Source: Blasia pusilla (lineage: Eukaryota; Marchantiophyta; Marchantiopsida; Blasiales). Taken from it: a stretch of 64,000 bases of DNA. Numbering within the stretch: position 1 is the first letter of the stretch; every line of letters starts with the position of its first letter. A program made the translations under genes and the position numbers. The notes under the pieces were generated by a model. It had not been told where the DNA came from, searched no databases, and saw only the letters and a program-made list of their open reading frames with translations. Positions 11,061 to 21,720 of this stretch are shown piece by piece. The DNA lies in NCBI GenBank assembly GCA_050084515.1, contig CM114271.1, positions 17,422,001 to 17,486,000 of the forward strand, read 5' to 3'.

Positions 11061-11520
11061 GTTAGGCCTCCACTCCCTAGTCACGACTGAAAAAAGGCCT
11101 AGGCCCCGGCCCTCGATCTCCCATCTCCCCACCCCCTTGCACAGCGCCGCCCTATTGTCCGAAGCCCTAGCCTTACTCCTTTCGCGCTAGCCGTCGATGG
11201 ACTCCAACGATGGAGATCTCATCCATAAATGAGCGGCCAAGATGCAAAGATGCGGCTAGAGATCAACGGCTAGGATTAGCTTCTCCATAAAATGTCCTTT
11301 CCCCAAACAAAATTTGCCCAAAAGATGGGGTTTTGGGGAAAATTTCTAACTTTTCTCTTTCCTCTTTTCAATCCCCATTTTGAGTTTTCAAAATTTATTT
11401 CTTTCTTCCTTTTTTTAATTGAATTACTTCTTTTCTTTTAATCTTCCATACTTCATTCTATACCATAGAAAAAAAATTCGGATATACTTATAGTGGCAAT
11501 TTTTTTTTAACTATTATTGC
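11061..11520. other. Non-coding stretch
   Basis: A C-rich part (11090-11180), then AT-rich DNA. No coding sequence recognised. Confidence 0.4.
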
Positions 11521-12380
11521 GCATGTGTGTTTTGTAGATGACAAACATTGATGAAATAGCAATGCGCGTGGAGAATAGGCTGCTTTGCGACATCATGAAT
11601 CTACCTTAGACACCAAGACATGCAGAATTACAACATGCTCCAACATCTTCGACGTATGTTACATGGTCTTAATTTACCTTTTCTCTACTACTTTTGCATG
11701 TGTTTTGTATAGAAATTATGGTACGTAATAATTATTTTGTTCACTTCACACTCAACACACTTCCTATTCCATCAAATCCAACGCATGTTTCCGACTTTAG
11801 AAAACTGCTACGTGTAGAGGTGCAAAGGAGAAATCGTCTTATTCCTGTAGAAAATATGGTGCAACAACAAGAAATACAAAATCGAGAGTTCATTCAAACA
11901 TCTCCAACATGAGTTGGTTCCGTAATACATATCTCTAATTTTTCCACTATTATGTACATTGAATTAATGCTTTTAATGAAGTTTTTTCATCTTTTTTTGT
12001 GATTGTATATGTTGTAGATTTCCTATTCCACGGAACCCTCTATTATGTACATGTATTCAATGTTTTTAATCAAGTCTTCTTCACCTTTTTTGCATGATTA
12101 TATATGTTCTAGACTTCCTATTCCATCAAATCCTACACATGTACGTGATTTTTGAAAGGTGTTGTGTGGGGAGGCACAAAAAAGAAAACAGGCTATTGGT
12201 GTAGAGAAATTGGTGGAACAAAGAGAAATACAAGCTCAAGAAATATCTCCAACGTAAGTTGCTTCCTTGATTTAATTCCTTTTATACTTTCTAATGGTGC
12301 TAGATTTAATCTATTAAGAAGTCTCATTCAACTTTTCTCCATGATTAAATATTCTCCTGACTTCCTATTCCATTACTCGT
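11521..12380 (+). pseudogene. Duplicated exon-like modules of unknown origin
   Basis: Two related blocks (about 11754-12017 and 12112-12357) each start CTTCCTATTCCATCAAATCC, encode a short charged segment (VQQQEIQNREFIQTSPT in the first, VEQREIQAQEISPT in the second) and end at CTCCAACATGAGT or CTCCAACGTAAGT, the second a good splice donor. The conserved start recurs twice more (12018, 12358), each time after a T-rich tract. An earlier stretch, 11537-11610, also follows TTTTGTAG and opens with ATG. This looks like a small exon and its intron amplified in tandem, then decayed. The family is unknown. Confidence 0.45.
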
Positions 12381-12419
12381 GATGATATACCACCGTTGGC
12401 AGTGGCCAGTAGAGGGCAG

Positions 12420-12909
12420 CATTGCCTACATTGGTGAGTTTTCCGCCATCTCATGCTTTTTGTCAGGGAGGACCAGGCATGATATGGGATGAGCAGGTAG
12501 GTACACTCGTGGAGCCCAACACCGACGAGCGAGAGCGAGCTATGGGGTTCTCTACAGGTACGACGGCGGTGGCTATGATGGCAGAGCCATCCCGAAGAAA
12601 GGTATTGGGTCAGGCTATAGACCTGAATTGTCTTACTTGGGTGTTCACTCTTGGTTTGGCTAAGCACAGACGGTGCGAGAGGCATCTGTGACATTATGTC
12701 CACTTTGCAGCTCATTGTCTACCGGGACGGGTGAGACACTAGTTGGGGGCGCGATGGTGATGGAGAGGCATCCATGGACTTCATGGGACATGTCACGAGA
12801 GCATAGAGAGATGGGAGTTCATTTCGTTGATGCAGGACATAGTGGAGTGCCTAGAGAGTTGGTGTCTGAGTTGGGAGCGCATGTTGTTGCTCCAGAGGTT
12901 GCTAGTTAG
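12420..12909 (+). pseudogene. Gypsy pol N-terminal region (protease-RT linker)
   Basis: The open frame at 12422-12691 carries ERERAMGFSTGTTA and GQAIDLN, which I associate with the segment ahead of the RT in this gypsy type. The next frame (12673-12909) continues with HPWTSWDMSREHREMG. They lie in different frames, so at least one shift separates them. No protease D-T/S-G site can be identified with confidence. Confidence 0.6.
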
Positions 12910-12949
12910 CAACCACCACCCTCCTCTTCTCTAGAGATCACGAGAGAGA

Positions 12950-13740
12950 CTTGGGAGCCGATGATTGGTCCTAGATTGACAAGAGCGGAGAGGAGACGAG
13001 TGTTGTAGTTCTTGTGGAGATTTAGGGACTGTTTTGCATACAGTATGCACGACTCGGGTACGCTGAAGGGTCCATGTATTCGGATCGAGTTAGATAGTGA
13101 TACTCCTATCTTTTGACGACCCTACACGTATTTCGACATGGAGCGAGCCTTGATTCAGAGTAGGAGTCGAGACTTGGCTGACGCTGGACTGGTGGAGAGA
13201 TGGCTTGGAGAGTATGCATTTTCCATAGTTGTGCCGGTGAAGAAGGACATGCATGGCCAGTGGACCGATAGGCGGATATGTGGGGATTATCGTCCTATCA
13301 ATCGGCATACGAAAGCCAATCGCTATGATATGCCTACTCCCAAGGAGATCTTTGATGCGGTGGGGCATGCAAGGATCTTCAGTTGTTTGGATCTCCGTGC
13401 TGGCTATCATCAATTGCCCATCCGAGTGGAGGACATGGAGAAGACAACATTTTGGGGGATAGATCCTTTCGGGAAGGATTTTTTATATCAGTGGCGGTTC
13501 TTACCATTTGGGTGAAGAATGCCCCTGCGGGTTTTCAGCGAGTTATGGATAGGATTTTGGCTAGTTTGGATTATGCAAGATGTTACATCAATGACATGTC
13601 ATCTTCAATGCCATGGTTGAGGAGCATAAGAGCCATATGGAGGAGGTGTTTCAACGATTGCAGTTACATGGGCTAAAGTTATATCCAGGCAAGTGCAGGT
13701 TCTTCCATGACCAGATCGAGTACCTTTGACACACCATTTA
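12950..13740 (+). pseudogene. Gypsy reverse transcriptase, inactivated
   Basis: Frame 13138-13515 shows the fingers and palm of a Ty3-type RT: CGDYRPINRHT, the metal-binding start FSCLDLRAGYHQLP, then YQWRFLPFG. The frame stops there and shifts; NAPAGFQRVMDRIL follows. The catalytic box reads YIND instead of YIDD, losing an essential aspartate, and the sequence after it is scrambled. A TGA near 13115 also interrupts the entry to the RT. The enzyme cannot be active. Confidence 0.85.
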
Positions 13741-13828
13741 TCCAAGGGGCATTGGGGTTCAGCAGACAAAGGTGGAGGACATAGTACGCATTCCCCGCCC
13801 TACAGATGTGAGTCAATTTTGAGCTTTC

Positions 13829-14515
13829 ATGGGATTGGCGAACTACTACCGACGGTACGTGAAGGGCTTTAGTGCGATTGCAAACCCACTGACTTTGCTG
13901 ACTAGGTTGAACCAGGAGTGGTTTTGGGGAGATGATCAAAAGCGAACATTTCATGAGCTCAAGGATAGGTTGATGTCCTCACCCATTTTGAGGAGACCTA
14001 TGCGTGGTTGTCCGTTCCAGTTACATACGGACTGGAGTATGTTGGAGTTAGGAGTGGTGCTCACTTAGAGAGATGATGAGGGGAAGGAGTTCGTAGTGGC
14101 GTATGTGAGCCGCTTAAACAACATTGCAAAGGCAAAGAACAATTCCTATGAGGGGGAGTGCTTAGCTGTAGTATGGGTAGTGGCCCATTTCAGATATTGT
14201 TTGTTCGAGAAGCCTTTCACGCTCATCATTGATCATCAGCCACTCAGATGGCTGATGGAGTATGACAAGCTTACAGGAAATCTTGCCATATGGTCACTCA
14301 TGTTGCAGGAGTACAATTTTCAGGCTGTCCATGGCCCGGGACATCTGAACCAGGATGCGGACGGGCTAAGCCATAACCCATGCACGAGCCAAAGCAATGC
14401 GACTGGAGCACGGTGGTATGGTGAGAGTGATGAGGAGATGGTGTCGGGCTGGCAAAAATGTGCCTATTTGTGTCTATTGGCTATGTTAGGTCAGCATGAG
14501 GCATCCATTCCATGA
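13829..14515 (+). pseudogene. Gypsy RT connection and RNase H domain
   Basis: The first frame (13829-14068) has FLGLANYYRR-type sequence (GLANYYRRYVKGFSAIANPL) and the start of RNase H (LHTDWSMLELGVVL, where a D-A-S would be usual, so a catalytic-site change is likely). After a stop the same frame resumes at 14096 with YEGECLAVVW and DHQPLRWLMEYDKLTGNLA, the latter typical of Ty3 RNase H. It ends past NQDADGLS, the close of the RNase H fold. Confidence 0.85.
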
Positions 14516-14739
14516 GGGAGGTTGGATGGTGAGTCCTCAGATCCAGATGCTAGTGAGGAGTCGACATGGACTAGAGATATCCACGATGATAAGATGGTCT
14601 TGGAGTACCTACACACTGGTGTCTTAGCGAGCACGGTGGATGCTAAAGAGCGAGATCGAGTCCTACAGCGAGCCAAGAGGTTCAAGTGAGAGGGGACGCA
14701 GGTGCTTCGAGTTTGGGAGGATGGACGAGTGCGAATGGT

Positions 14740-15720
14740 GCCGCATCCTTCGCAGCGAGCACGAGTTGTGAGACATGCTCACAAGAAGTTAGGGCATGTC
14801 GGAGTCAAGCGTACGTATAGCTTGATTCAGATTCAGTATTGGTGGCATGATATGTAGACTGATGTTCTAGTTTGTAGCTAGATGCATTGTATGTGATAGG
14901 GTGCGGGCATTGTTCAATGTCCGACACCACACTTGTATCCCTTATCCATCATGGGGTTAGGGTATCGTTGGAGTTTAGACTTGGCGGGGCCTTTACCATT
15001 GACGGGACGCCATAGTCGGTACATGTTGGTCATAGTGGAGCACTTCTCCAAGTGGACTGAGTTGGTAGCATTGCCGGATAGGTCGAGTGAGGGAGCGGCT
15101 TATGCATTTCTTGATAGAGTGCTTAGTCACTTTGGCGCATCAGCAGACGTATTGACGGACGAGGGTACCGAGTTTAAGGGTGACTTTCACACCTTGTGTG
15201 ATCAGGCACTGATAGATCATTGTACGACTTCTTGAGATCATCCAGAGGCAGATGGTTTGGCAGAGAGTGTTGTGCAGACGGTGAAGAGAGGATTGCGCAA
15301 GTATGGACTGCAGAGAGGAAACTTGGGAGATTGGGACCTACAGTTGCCGTGGTTGGCGATGGATTGCCGCTTCAGTCGGAAGGCATCCTTGGCATCATTT
15401 TCACCCTATTTCTTGTTCTATGGGAGAGAGCCAGAGCTACCGTTGTCGATTCAACGAGATGTGGTTGAGGTACTTGACCTCGACGATCCATACGTATGGA
15501 TGCGAGCATGTTCTCAGCGGGCTAAGCTCTTTGAGAGAGTCATGCCTATGGCGTTTGAGAACCAGGCTTTCACTCACCATCGCGATACTCTGAGGTACGC
15601 GACTATGCGTGGAGGAGGCTATTGACCAGGGATTCGGAGATTCCATCCTAGCGATTATGTCTACCTACAACAGACAGCGCCGACGACATTGGACGTGACG
15701 GCGCGACGTACTATTCTGTG
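14740..15720 (+). pseudogene. Gypsy integrase, inactivated
   Basis: The zinc-binding start is visible (RHAHKKLGHVGVKRTYSL, His pair), but its Cys pair region holds stops. The core follows: WSLDLAGPLPLTGRHSRYM (first Asp), VLTDEGTEFKGDF (second Asp), and HPEADGLAESVVQTVKRGL (Glu), then the terminal domain with LPWLAMDCRFSRKASLASF and YFLFYGREPELPLSI. Stops stand at about 15235 and 15625 but the frame is unchanged, so these are point mutations in one polyprotein. Confidence 0.85.
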
Positions 15721-15871
15721 AGTATGAGAGATTTTACCTTCAAGAGTCCTTGTTTTAGAGGGTCGTGATAGTACCGTTTGGAAAAATCATATGCGTAACT
15801 GTGCGCCATGTCATCTTCTGAACATGGATGGGAGGATTGATCCGAGCTTGGTAGTTGTTCATGCAGGCTTG

Positions 15872-16015
15872 AGATGCATGTTGTGTGGGTCTGCCAGAGG
15901 CGCAACCACGATGCTAGTTTGTGATGAGTGTTCTCAAGGATGGCATATGTTGTGTTTGGCGCCGCCCCTTGACTTGGTTTCTCATGGACGTTGGCTTTGT
16001 CCCAGATGTACATAG
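15872..16015 (+). pseudogene. PHD finger at the C terminus of the gypsy polyprotein
   Basis: The last frame of pol (15791-16015) ends in a C4HC3 pattern: CMLCG, then VCDEC, then GWHMLC, then WLCPRC. All eight metal ligands are present and spaced as in PHD fingers. The segment is in the same frame as the integrase, separated only by stop codons, and ends at TAG right after the finger. PHD fingers in host proteins read the H3 tail and its lysine-4 methylation. By analogy with the chromodomain of chromoviruses, the module may steer integration to chosen chromatin; this is inference. Confidence 0.8.
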
Positions 16016-16195
16016 GTGTGATAGGTAGATACAAGATTACTCTTGATGTTATGGATTGCAGGAAGGTGACTAACGATGGGGCGACATAGTACCTGACCTC
16101 CTGATCTTAGCATCGAAAAGGTGCATAGCATTTAGACTTGTTTTGTAGGCTATATGGAGTTAGAGGGACGTAACCACCAACTAGGGGGACGATTG

Positions 16196-16310
16196 GGATT
16201 GTCCAGTAGTTCATGTGTAGAGATGTTAGGATTCATAGCTAGATGGATCTTAGACATGTGTGTGCATGACAGCCGATGTATGTTGACAACGATGTATATT
16301 CGTACGACAA
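16196..16310 (+). repeat. Direct repeat, copy 1, possible start of the gypsy 3' LTR
   Basis: About 115 bases from ATTGGGATTGTCCAG to CGTACGACA, found again at 16942-17055, 746 bases on, about 90 percent alike by eye. It follows a purine-rich tract after the gypsy pol. The end (GATGTATGTTG...GATGTATATTCGTACGACA) resembles the end of the solo LTR at 5490-5522. Confidence 0.7.
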
Positions 16311-16941
16311 CTATCATGGTAGATGAGGCGTAGGGTGAGATAGTATCGAGGCCTTAGAGGGGTCTTGTACTTCCCTATTTTGAGAGATCATATGTGACCT
16401 GCTCTTAGGAAGTGATCTACTAGTGTAGGTCACCCTTCCCTTTATGAGGAGTGGCAACCTTGGAGAGGTTGACCTTCCTAGCCATGTGTGGCTCCACTTG
16501 GACCTATAGGGTTATGAGTTAGTTGGTAGTTGGTCTCATGAGGGGACCACATGTTTTGTTGTTAGGGAGCTAGTATGGATGTACTACAAGTTGATAGTGA
16601 CGTACTAGGAGGGAGGTGACATGTGTGTACAGGTCACCCATAGAGATGCCCAGGTGGGTATACCTCGAATGAGTCTCATTTGGAGCTCATCTCCTTAGGA
16701 TTGCAGACCCTTGGTAGGATCCGTGATACAATACGACGTGTATGTATTGAGCTTGGATTCTCTCTTGAAGAGTGGGCTAGGAATGATCAATAAGGAGATC
16801 ACACATTTTGGGAATCCTTGTGTATACTTTCTCTTATTGTCACACGAGTGCGTATCAGAATCATGAGTATGGCTGTTGGATGAAGTACGGTCGATTGAAT
16901 ATTTCATTAGAGTTTACAGTTCGTATTCAACTTTATATTGG
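16311..16941. other. Non-coding stretch between the direct repeats
   Basis: No coding sequence. If the repeats mark LTR starts, this would be LTR body; a block with GTGACCTGCTCTTAGGAAGTGATC and several GGTCACCC words recalls the solo LTRs' GGTCACCCG region. Confidence 0.4.
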
Positions 16942-17055
16942 GATTGTCCAGTCGTTCATGTGTAGAAATATTAGGATTCATAGCTAGATGGATCTTAGAC
17001 ATGTGTGTGCATGACAACTGATGTATGTTGGCATCGATGTGTATTCGCACGACAT
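16942..17055 (+). repeat. Direct repeat, copy 2
   Basis: Second copy of the 16196-16310 sequence. Its right end directly abuts Helitron coding sequence at about 17057, so this is either the border of the gypsy material or of the Helitron insertion. Confidence 0.7.
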
Positions 17056-17059
17056 CGAC

Positions 17060-18290
17060 TTCAAACACCAATTGGAGCTGAAGATGATAATCAAGTACTT
17101 CGATTTGGTCGACTTCCTCAAGAATATATGGTTGACATTTATGCCACTATCGAGATGCAGCGTTTATGTTTGATTGCGTGAATCAAAATGAGTTAAGAGT
17201 TGAATTATATCAAGGTGTAAAGGATGCCATACATCAACATGATAGTGATAGCACAAAATTTGGGAGGCGTATTGTATTAACCTCTTCTTTATTGGAGGTC
17301 CATGTCATATGCATCAACTATATCAAGACTATCGTGCGCATAAATATCGCTACACAACATACATCGCTGGTCTCATCTACACTACACAACACCGATCTTT
17401 CCCACACAAGTACAAAAATCAACTCATACATATACATGGAGATCACACAACAAAAATAAAGAGTAGTAAAAATGGCACACCCGGCCTAAGACTCCACTCC
17501 TCAATCTACATCGGCATATCGAGCCTCGTCCACCCTATGCTATCAAGGAATCCGGACGCTAGCACCCTAGTCCTATCTCACACACATACAAGGGAGGTGC
17601 TCCAACGGCCCAACATGAGAAAGATGGCTTAGGAAAGCCATCTTCCTCTCTTATACAGGGTTGGGAAGAGCCAAAAGGCTCTTCCCATAAAAATAGCCCT
17701 CCCCGTAAAAATAGCCATCCCCTTCGTAACCTGCGCGCACAGGTTACCAGGGGCGGGTGACTTGGTCAACAAGTCACCCAACTGTAAAAGACCTCAACAT
17801 GAAAGTTGTCAGAAACGACGTTCCTGACATAATGGACCTATCCTCAACCACATCCGACACTGTGGGACAAAGTTACACTCAAGATAGTCCGCTGGCTCCT
17901 ACGCCCTATCCACGATAGATCTCGGCCTATCGGCTACTCAGATGTGACAAGACGCAATGGCCATCGTGAGACACTTGGGAAACTCCGATTACTTTTTAAC
18001 CATGACATGCAACCCTAAGTGGGAGGAGATTACAACAACATTGTTACCTGGTCAAACTACGGCAGACCGACCGGATTTAGTTGTAAGAGTTTTTCAAAAG
18101 AAGAAGAGGGAGTTATTACAACTTATCATCAAGAAGCATATATTAGGCCGAGTTGTTGGATGCATTCATGTTGTGGAATTCCAAAAGAGAGGTCTTCCAC
18201 ATGCCCATATTTTGATAATTCTGGCTCATGGGGATAAACCACAAACTACTTATGATTATGGTACTATAATATCAGCTTTTTTTTATACAT
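17060..18290 (+). pseudogene. Helitron N-terminal and Rep domain, part 1 (split by LTR)
   Basis: Before the LTR the frame reads LRFGRLPQEYMVDIYATIEM, matching the start of Helitron_like_N, with a TGA soon after and a shift, then MHQLYQD. After the LTR it resumes AMAIVRHLGNSDYFLTMTCN and PKWEEI, the most conserved part of the domain. The HUH nickase motif is intact as GLPHAHILIIL (about 18190-18222). The frame ends at YDYGTIISA, where an intron or a deletion begins. Confidence 0.85.
17330..17949 (-). mobile_element. Solo LTR, 620 bases, inverted, inserted in the Helitron Rep gene
   Basis: Same element as 4904-5522 in opposite orientation: on the minus strand it starts TGTCACATCTGAG at 17949 and ends GCGCACGATA at 17330. 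AGAC flanks it on both sides (17326-17329 and 17950-17953). Removing it with one AGAC joins CAA-GAC to GCA-ATG-GCC and restores the Q-D-A-M-A of Helitron_like_N in frame. The insertion is therefore younger than the Helitron. Confidence 0.92.
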
Positions 18291-18394
18291 AAATATATCT
18301 TTGCGTGGTTGATCTTCTCTATTGCTTTTTTTTTCTAGATTAAAATATAAAAAATTTATATACTTACTTATTCTTTGCAATATCTCTTTTTTTA

Positions 18395-19525
18395 GGGTGG
18401 ATGATGGGAAGAAGGTCATAAAGCGTGAACACTCTCTCGAAAATCAATGGGTGGTGCCCTACAATCCTCTAGTGTGTACATTATTTGACTGTCACATTAA
18501 TTTGGAGATCACAAACAATATTTTGGCTGTTAAATATCTCTACAAATATGTACATAAGGGATCTGATGTTGTATCATTTAAGGAGTCCAAAGAAGGAAAT
18601 AATTCTACCAACATAGAGACAATTGATGAGACATCATTGTATCTTGATGCAAGGTAAGCATTTCCTGACTTCATTGTTTTATTTTATTTCCATGTCCTTC
18701 TACTCATTGATAGTTTCAACATTTCATGTATGTAACCATCATTTTCTCATCCCATATATAGATATATATTTTCTTCAGAGGCGTTTTGGAGACTTTTCAA
18801 ATTCAATCTTCATGTAGAACATCCGAGTATTATGAGATTGGTTGTTCATTTATCGGAGGCACACATAGTTTACTTCAACGATAATGATGCTCCAAAAAAT
18901 ATTCTGCAAAATAACAGAGAGACAACCCTGGCACAATGGTTTGAAACAAATTCGCTAGATCCCATTGCTTGAAAGTATTTGTATCTTGAATTTCCTTCCT
19001 ACTATCGTTGGAGTAATAAGAGATGGTTTTGCAGGGTACCAAAAAAAACTATTGCGATCTTCCTCTTGGTCGCTTATACCTTACCCATCTAGGTAAGAAG
19101 TTCTTGCAACCTCATCTTACTTTCATATGCTATTTCCTACCTTACTTAATATCTCAAATAATTCTATCCACACATTCAATAGAGGAATTATAACCTTTAA
19201 CCTATCTTGGACTTCCATGTAGGTGAAGGAGAACGCCATTGGTTGAGATTGCATCTTCATCATGTTCGAGGGGCAACTACATACGAATTTTTTAGAACAG
19301 TGGATGGAGTGTTGTACCCAACATTTAAGGACGTTGTCATTCAATTGGGACTTCTTGAGGATGATAGGGAAGCATTCTTTTGCTTAAAAGAAGCTAAAGA
19401 GATCCGTAAAGGCTCCTCACTTCGTGGACTCTTTGCCATCATTTTGGCTTATAACACACCTACTTGTCCTGCAATACTTTGGAGTCAATTTTTGGTTCAA
19501 CTCATTAAAGATCTTATATATGAAT
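18395..19525 (+). pseudogene. Helitron Rep domain, part 2, and linker
   Basis: Three pieces. 18395-18653 starts VDDGKKVIKREHSLENQWVV and includes AVKYLYKYVHKGSD, with the two catalytic-type tyrosines of Helitron Rep, followed by a donor-like GTAAGC. 18776-19075 has EAFWRLFKFNLH and TTLAQWFETNS, then a TGA. 19207-19525 holds GATTYEFFRTVDGVLYPTFK and QLGLLEDDREAF, ending in an intact-looking block. All match the order of plant RepHel proteins. The stop at 18970 and shifts rule out a working protein. Confidence 0.85.
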
Positions 19526-19599
19526 GACGTGAGGTAATTATTTTTCTTCTTTAATTTTAAGGTCTAAATGCTGATATTACCTTGGACTTATTACATGTT

Positions 19600-21300
19600 A
19601 TGCACATTCCATTGCAGAAAATTGGAATTGCTAATCTCCCCCCTGATGCTTCTATCATTAATCAGGCTTTATTGGAAGTGCATTATTATCTCCAAGATCA
19701 AGGAAAGTCCTTGTAAGATTTCCCAGACATGCCCCAAGCTAACTTTCAAATAATTCAATCACGCTCATATCTAGATGAAGAAAAGTTATTATATGATCAA
19801 GAATAACTACTTGAGCGCGTGGAATTATGAGAATCAAGTTTGAATGAAGGGCAACGTGCTATTTAGGATGCTATACATATTCAACTTCATGATATCTCTA
19901 CGGATGCTCCATCATGTGCCAAATGTTTTTTCATTGATGGCCCAGGAGGAAGAGGAAAGAAGTTCCTATATAATCTTCTTCTTGCAAGCGGTAGAAGAAG
20001 TGGAGGTATAGCTTTGGCTGTCGCATCATATGGGATAGCTGCCCTTTTATTAGATGGAGGACGCACTGCACATTCACGCTTCAAGATTCCTCTAACTCTT
20101 GATGAATCCTCTACTTCATCGTCATGCATTTGAGGCAGTGAATCGTACCTTACAAGATATTATGGGAGTTTTCTCTAATGACTTGAGGCATATACCATTT
20201 GGTGGAAACTCATAATTTTTGGTGGCAATTTTTGCCAAGTCCTATCCGTTGTACGTCATGGAGATTCCCCAAAAATTGTCCAAGCCACTTTAAAGAGATC
20301 AATTTTATGGCCTCATGTGAATGTCATGAAGTTAAGTACAAATATGAGAGTTCAAAGGTTGGAAGGTCATGAATGTGCTCACCAACAAGCTTTTGCTGAT
20401 TGGTTAGTGGAGGTGGGAGAGGATGATGTACCTTTGCGAAGTGACTTGGGAGATAATTTTATTCAATTGCCACATGATATGGTCTACCATAGTATTAAGA
20501 TAAGTGATCTTATTGATATTAGAATGGAAACGATCCTCAATCATTTCATGACATCAATTTTTTGGGAGATACAGCTATTTTGGCACCAAGAAATAGAGAT
20601 GTCGATGAGATAAATACAGAAGTCATGTCTCGATTCCACGGACAGGTAAAGATACAATACTATTCCGGTAAATATGTTTTGTGATTCTTATTAATGACTA
20701 TCTTCATTCCAATATCTAATATATGTATGTAAGTTATGTACAAGGATGTACTTACCTAAGTGTTGACTTCGTTCCAAATTAGAGGATGAGTCATATCTAT
20801 CCGACAAAATTCTTGAATACATGCTTACCTTACGGACTACCACCATATTCTTTGTCATTGAAAATAGGTGCACCGATCATGCTTCTACGAAACATGAATG
20901 GCTCGAGGGGACAAGCAAATGGTACGCGATTAGTCATTCGAGGATTTATGCAACATTTGATAGATGTTGAGATTATTACTGGAAAGAACATTGGAGATCT
21001 CGTTTTCATTCCGCGTATCCCATTGATCGCGTCTGACTCCCATTTACCTTTAGACCTACGTAGACGTCAGTCAATTCCCTATCCGTCGTCCTTTTGCCAT
21101 GACCATTAATAAATCACAAGGTCAAACCCTACATAAAGTTGGAATTTACTTGCCTACTCCTATTTTTTCTCATGGCACGTAGCATTGTTTAGAGTAGGAC
21201 ACATAAGTTCAATCCATGTTACACTTGGAAGTGAAGCACATTCAAGTAAAAAGGTGTATTGTACCCGCAATGTAGTTTACAAAGAAGTTCTAATTTAATA
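19600..21300 (+). pseudogene. Helitron Pif1-like helicase domain, inactivated
   Basis: The helicase starts with a Walker A region DGPGGRGKKFLYNLLLAS (about 19937-19990). The family has GPGGTGKT, so the Thr after GG is Arg and the Thr after the key Lys is Lys. Next come GIAALLLDGGRTAHSRFKIP, then SILWPHVNVMKLSTNMRV and a C-terminal half (20786-21109) with GAPIMLLRNMN and NGTRLVIRGF. After a frame change the sequence [19 protein letters not shown] follows, the conserved helicase motif near the end. Stops and shifts occur throughout. Confidence 0.85.
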
Positions 21301-21720
21301 TAAGAATTCGTAATAATTTTTTTTCCATGGAATAAATTTTACCCTTAATGGCATCTTACTAGTAATAATAAAGGGAAAAGTAGAGGAAAAAACAAATTAC
21401 AAGATTCCTTTCTAGTACGAGAAACCTGCCAAAAGAGAATCCGTTCAGTTTCCGTAGGTGCGCAATGCTCATGGGGAGGGTGAATCTCGGAGCGGGTGCA
21501 ACCGGTGCTCGCATTGAGGCGGAACAGAGAGCGGGCTAGAAACTTGCGTTCCGACCCGTCCCGTCCGGTCCTGTTCTGGAGAAGAAACGAAGCGGAGGGA
21601 GGAAGGAAGGAAGGAAATTGGTGATCGCTGCTGCTGGGAGGCGACGAGGAGGAGGAGGGGAGAACGATCGCGAGGGGCGGAAGTCGTCTCGTTGCTTCGG
21701 ACCAGGACTGCTGATAATCT
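21301..21720 (+). promoter_or_regulatory. Promoter and 5' leader region of the MEMO1-family gene
   Basis: A sharp rise in GC from about 21450 to the ATG at 21721, after AT-rich Helitron DNA. Minus-strand frames here (21345-21758, 21469-21741) are Ser/Pro-rich and overlap the leader and first exon; they are not taken as genes. No TATA box was placed with confidence. Confidence 0.5.

Larger units (their letters stand above)
12380..16310 (+). mobile_element. Ty3/gypsy retrotransposon remnant with C-terminal PHD finger
   Basis: Pol domains lie in the gypsy order: a linker rich in conserved residues, reverse transcriptase, RNase H, integrase, then a PHD finger. From 13829 to 16015 one frame is kept, broken only by stops. 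The RT lies in another frame because of a shift near 13515. The 5' LTR, gag and most of the protease are missing; the element starts abruptly after the repeats ending near 12380. A purine-rich tract (about 16183-16196, AGGGGGACGATTGGGA) sits where a polypurine tract would be, before a repeat that may be the 3' LTR start. Confidence 0.85.
17057..21300 (+). mobile_element. Decayed autonomous Helitron (RepHel), interrupted by an LTR
   Basis: Plus-strand pieces in order match a plant RepHel protein: Helitron_like_N domain, Rep with HUH motif and paired tyrosines, then a Pif1-like helicase with Walker A and the C-terminal 'KSQGQTL' motif. Some gaps look like introns (18264-18394 and 18655-18775, with T-rich acceptors), others are stops or shifts. 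The Helitron ends (5' TC, 3' hairpin plus CTRR) were not found; a CTAGT near 21358 lacks a hairpin. The MEMO1-family gene begins about 0.4 kb downstream. Confidence 0.85.

Noticed and set aside
21350-21365. CTAGT as the 3' end of the Helitron
   Set aside because: No hairpin stands 10-12 bases before it, as a Helitron end needs.
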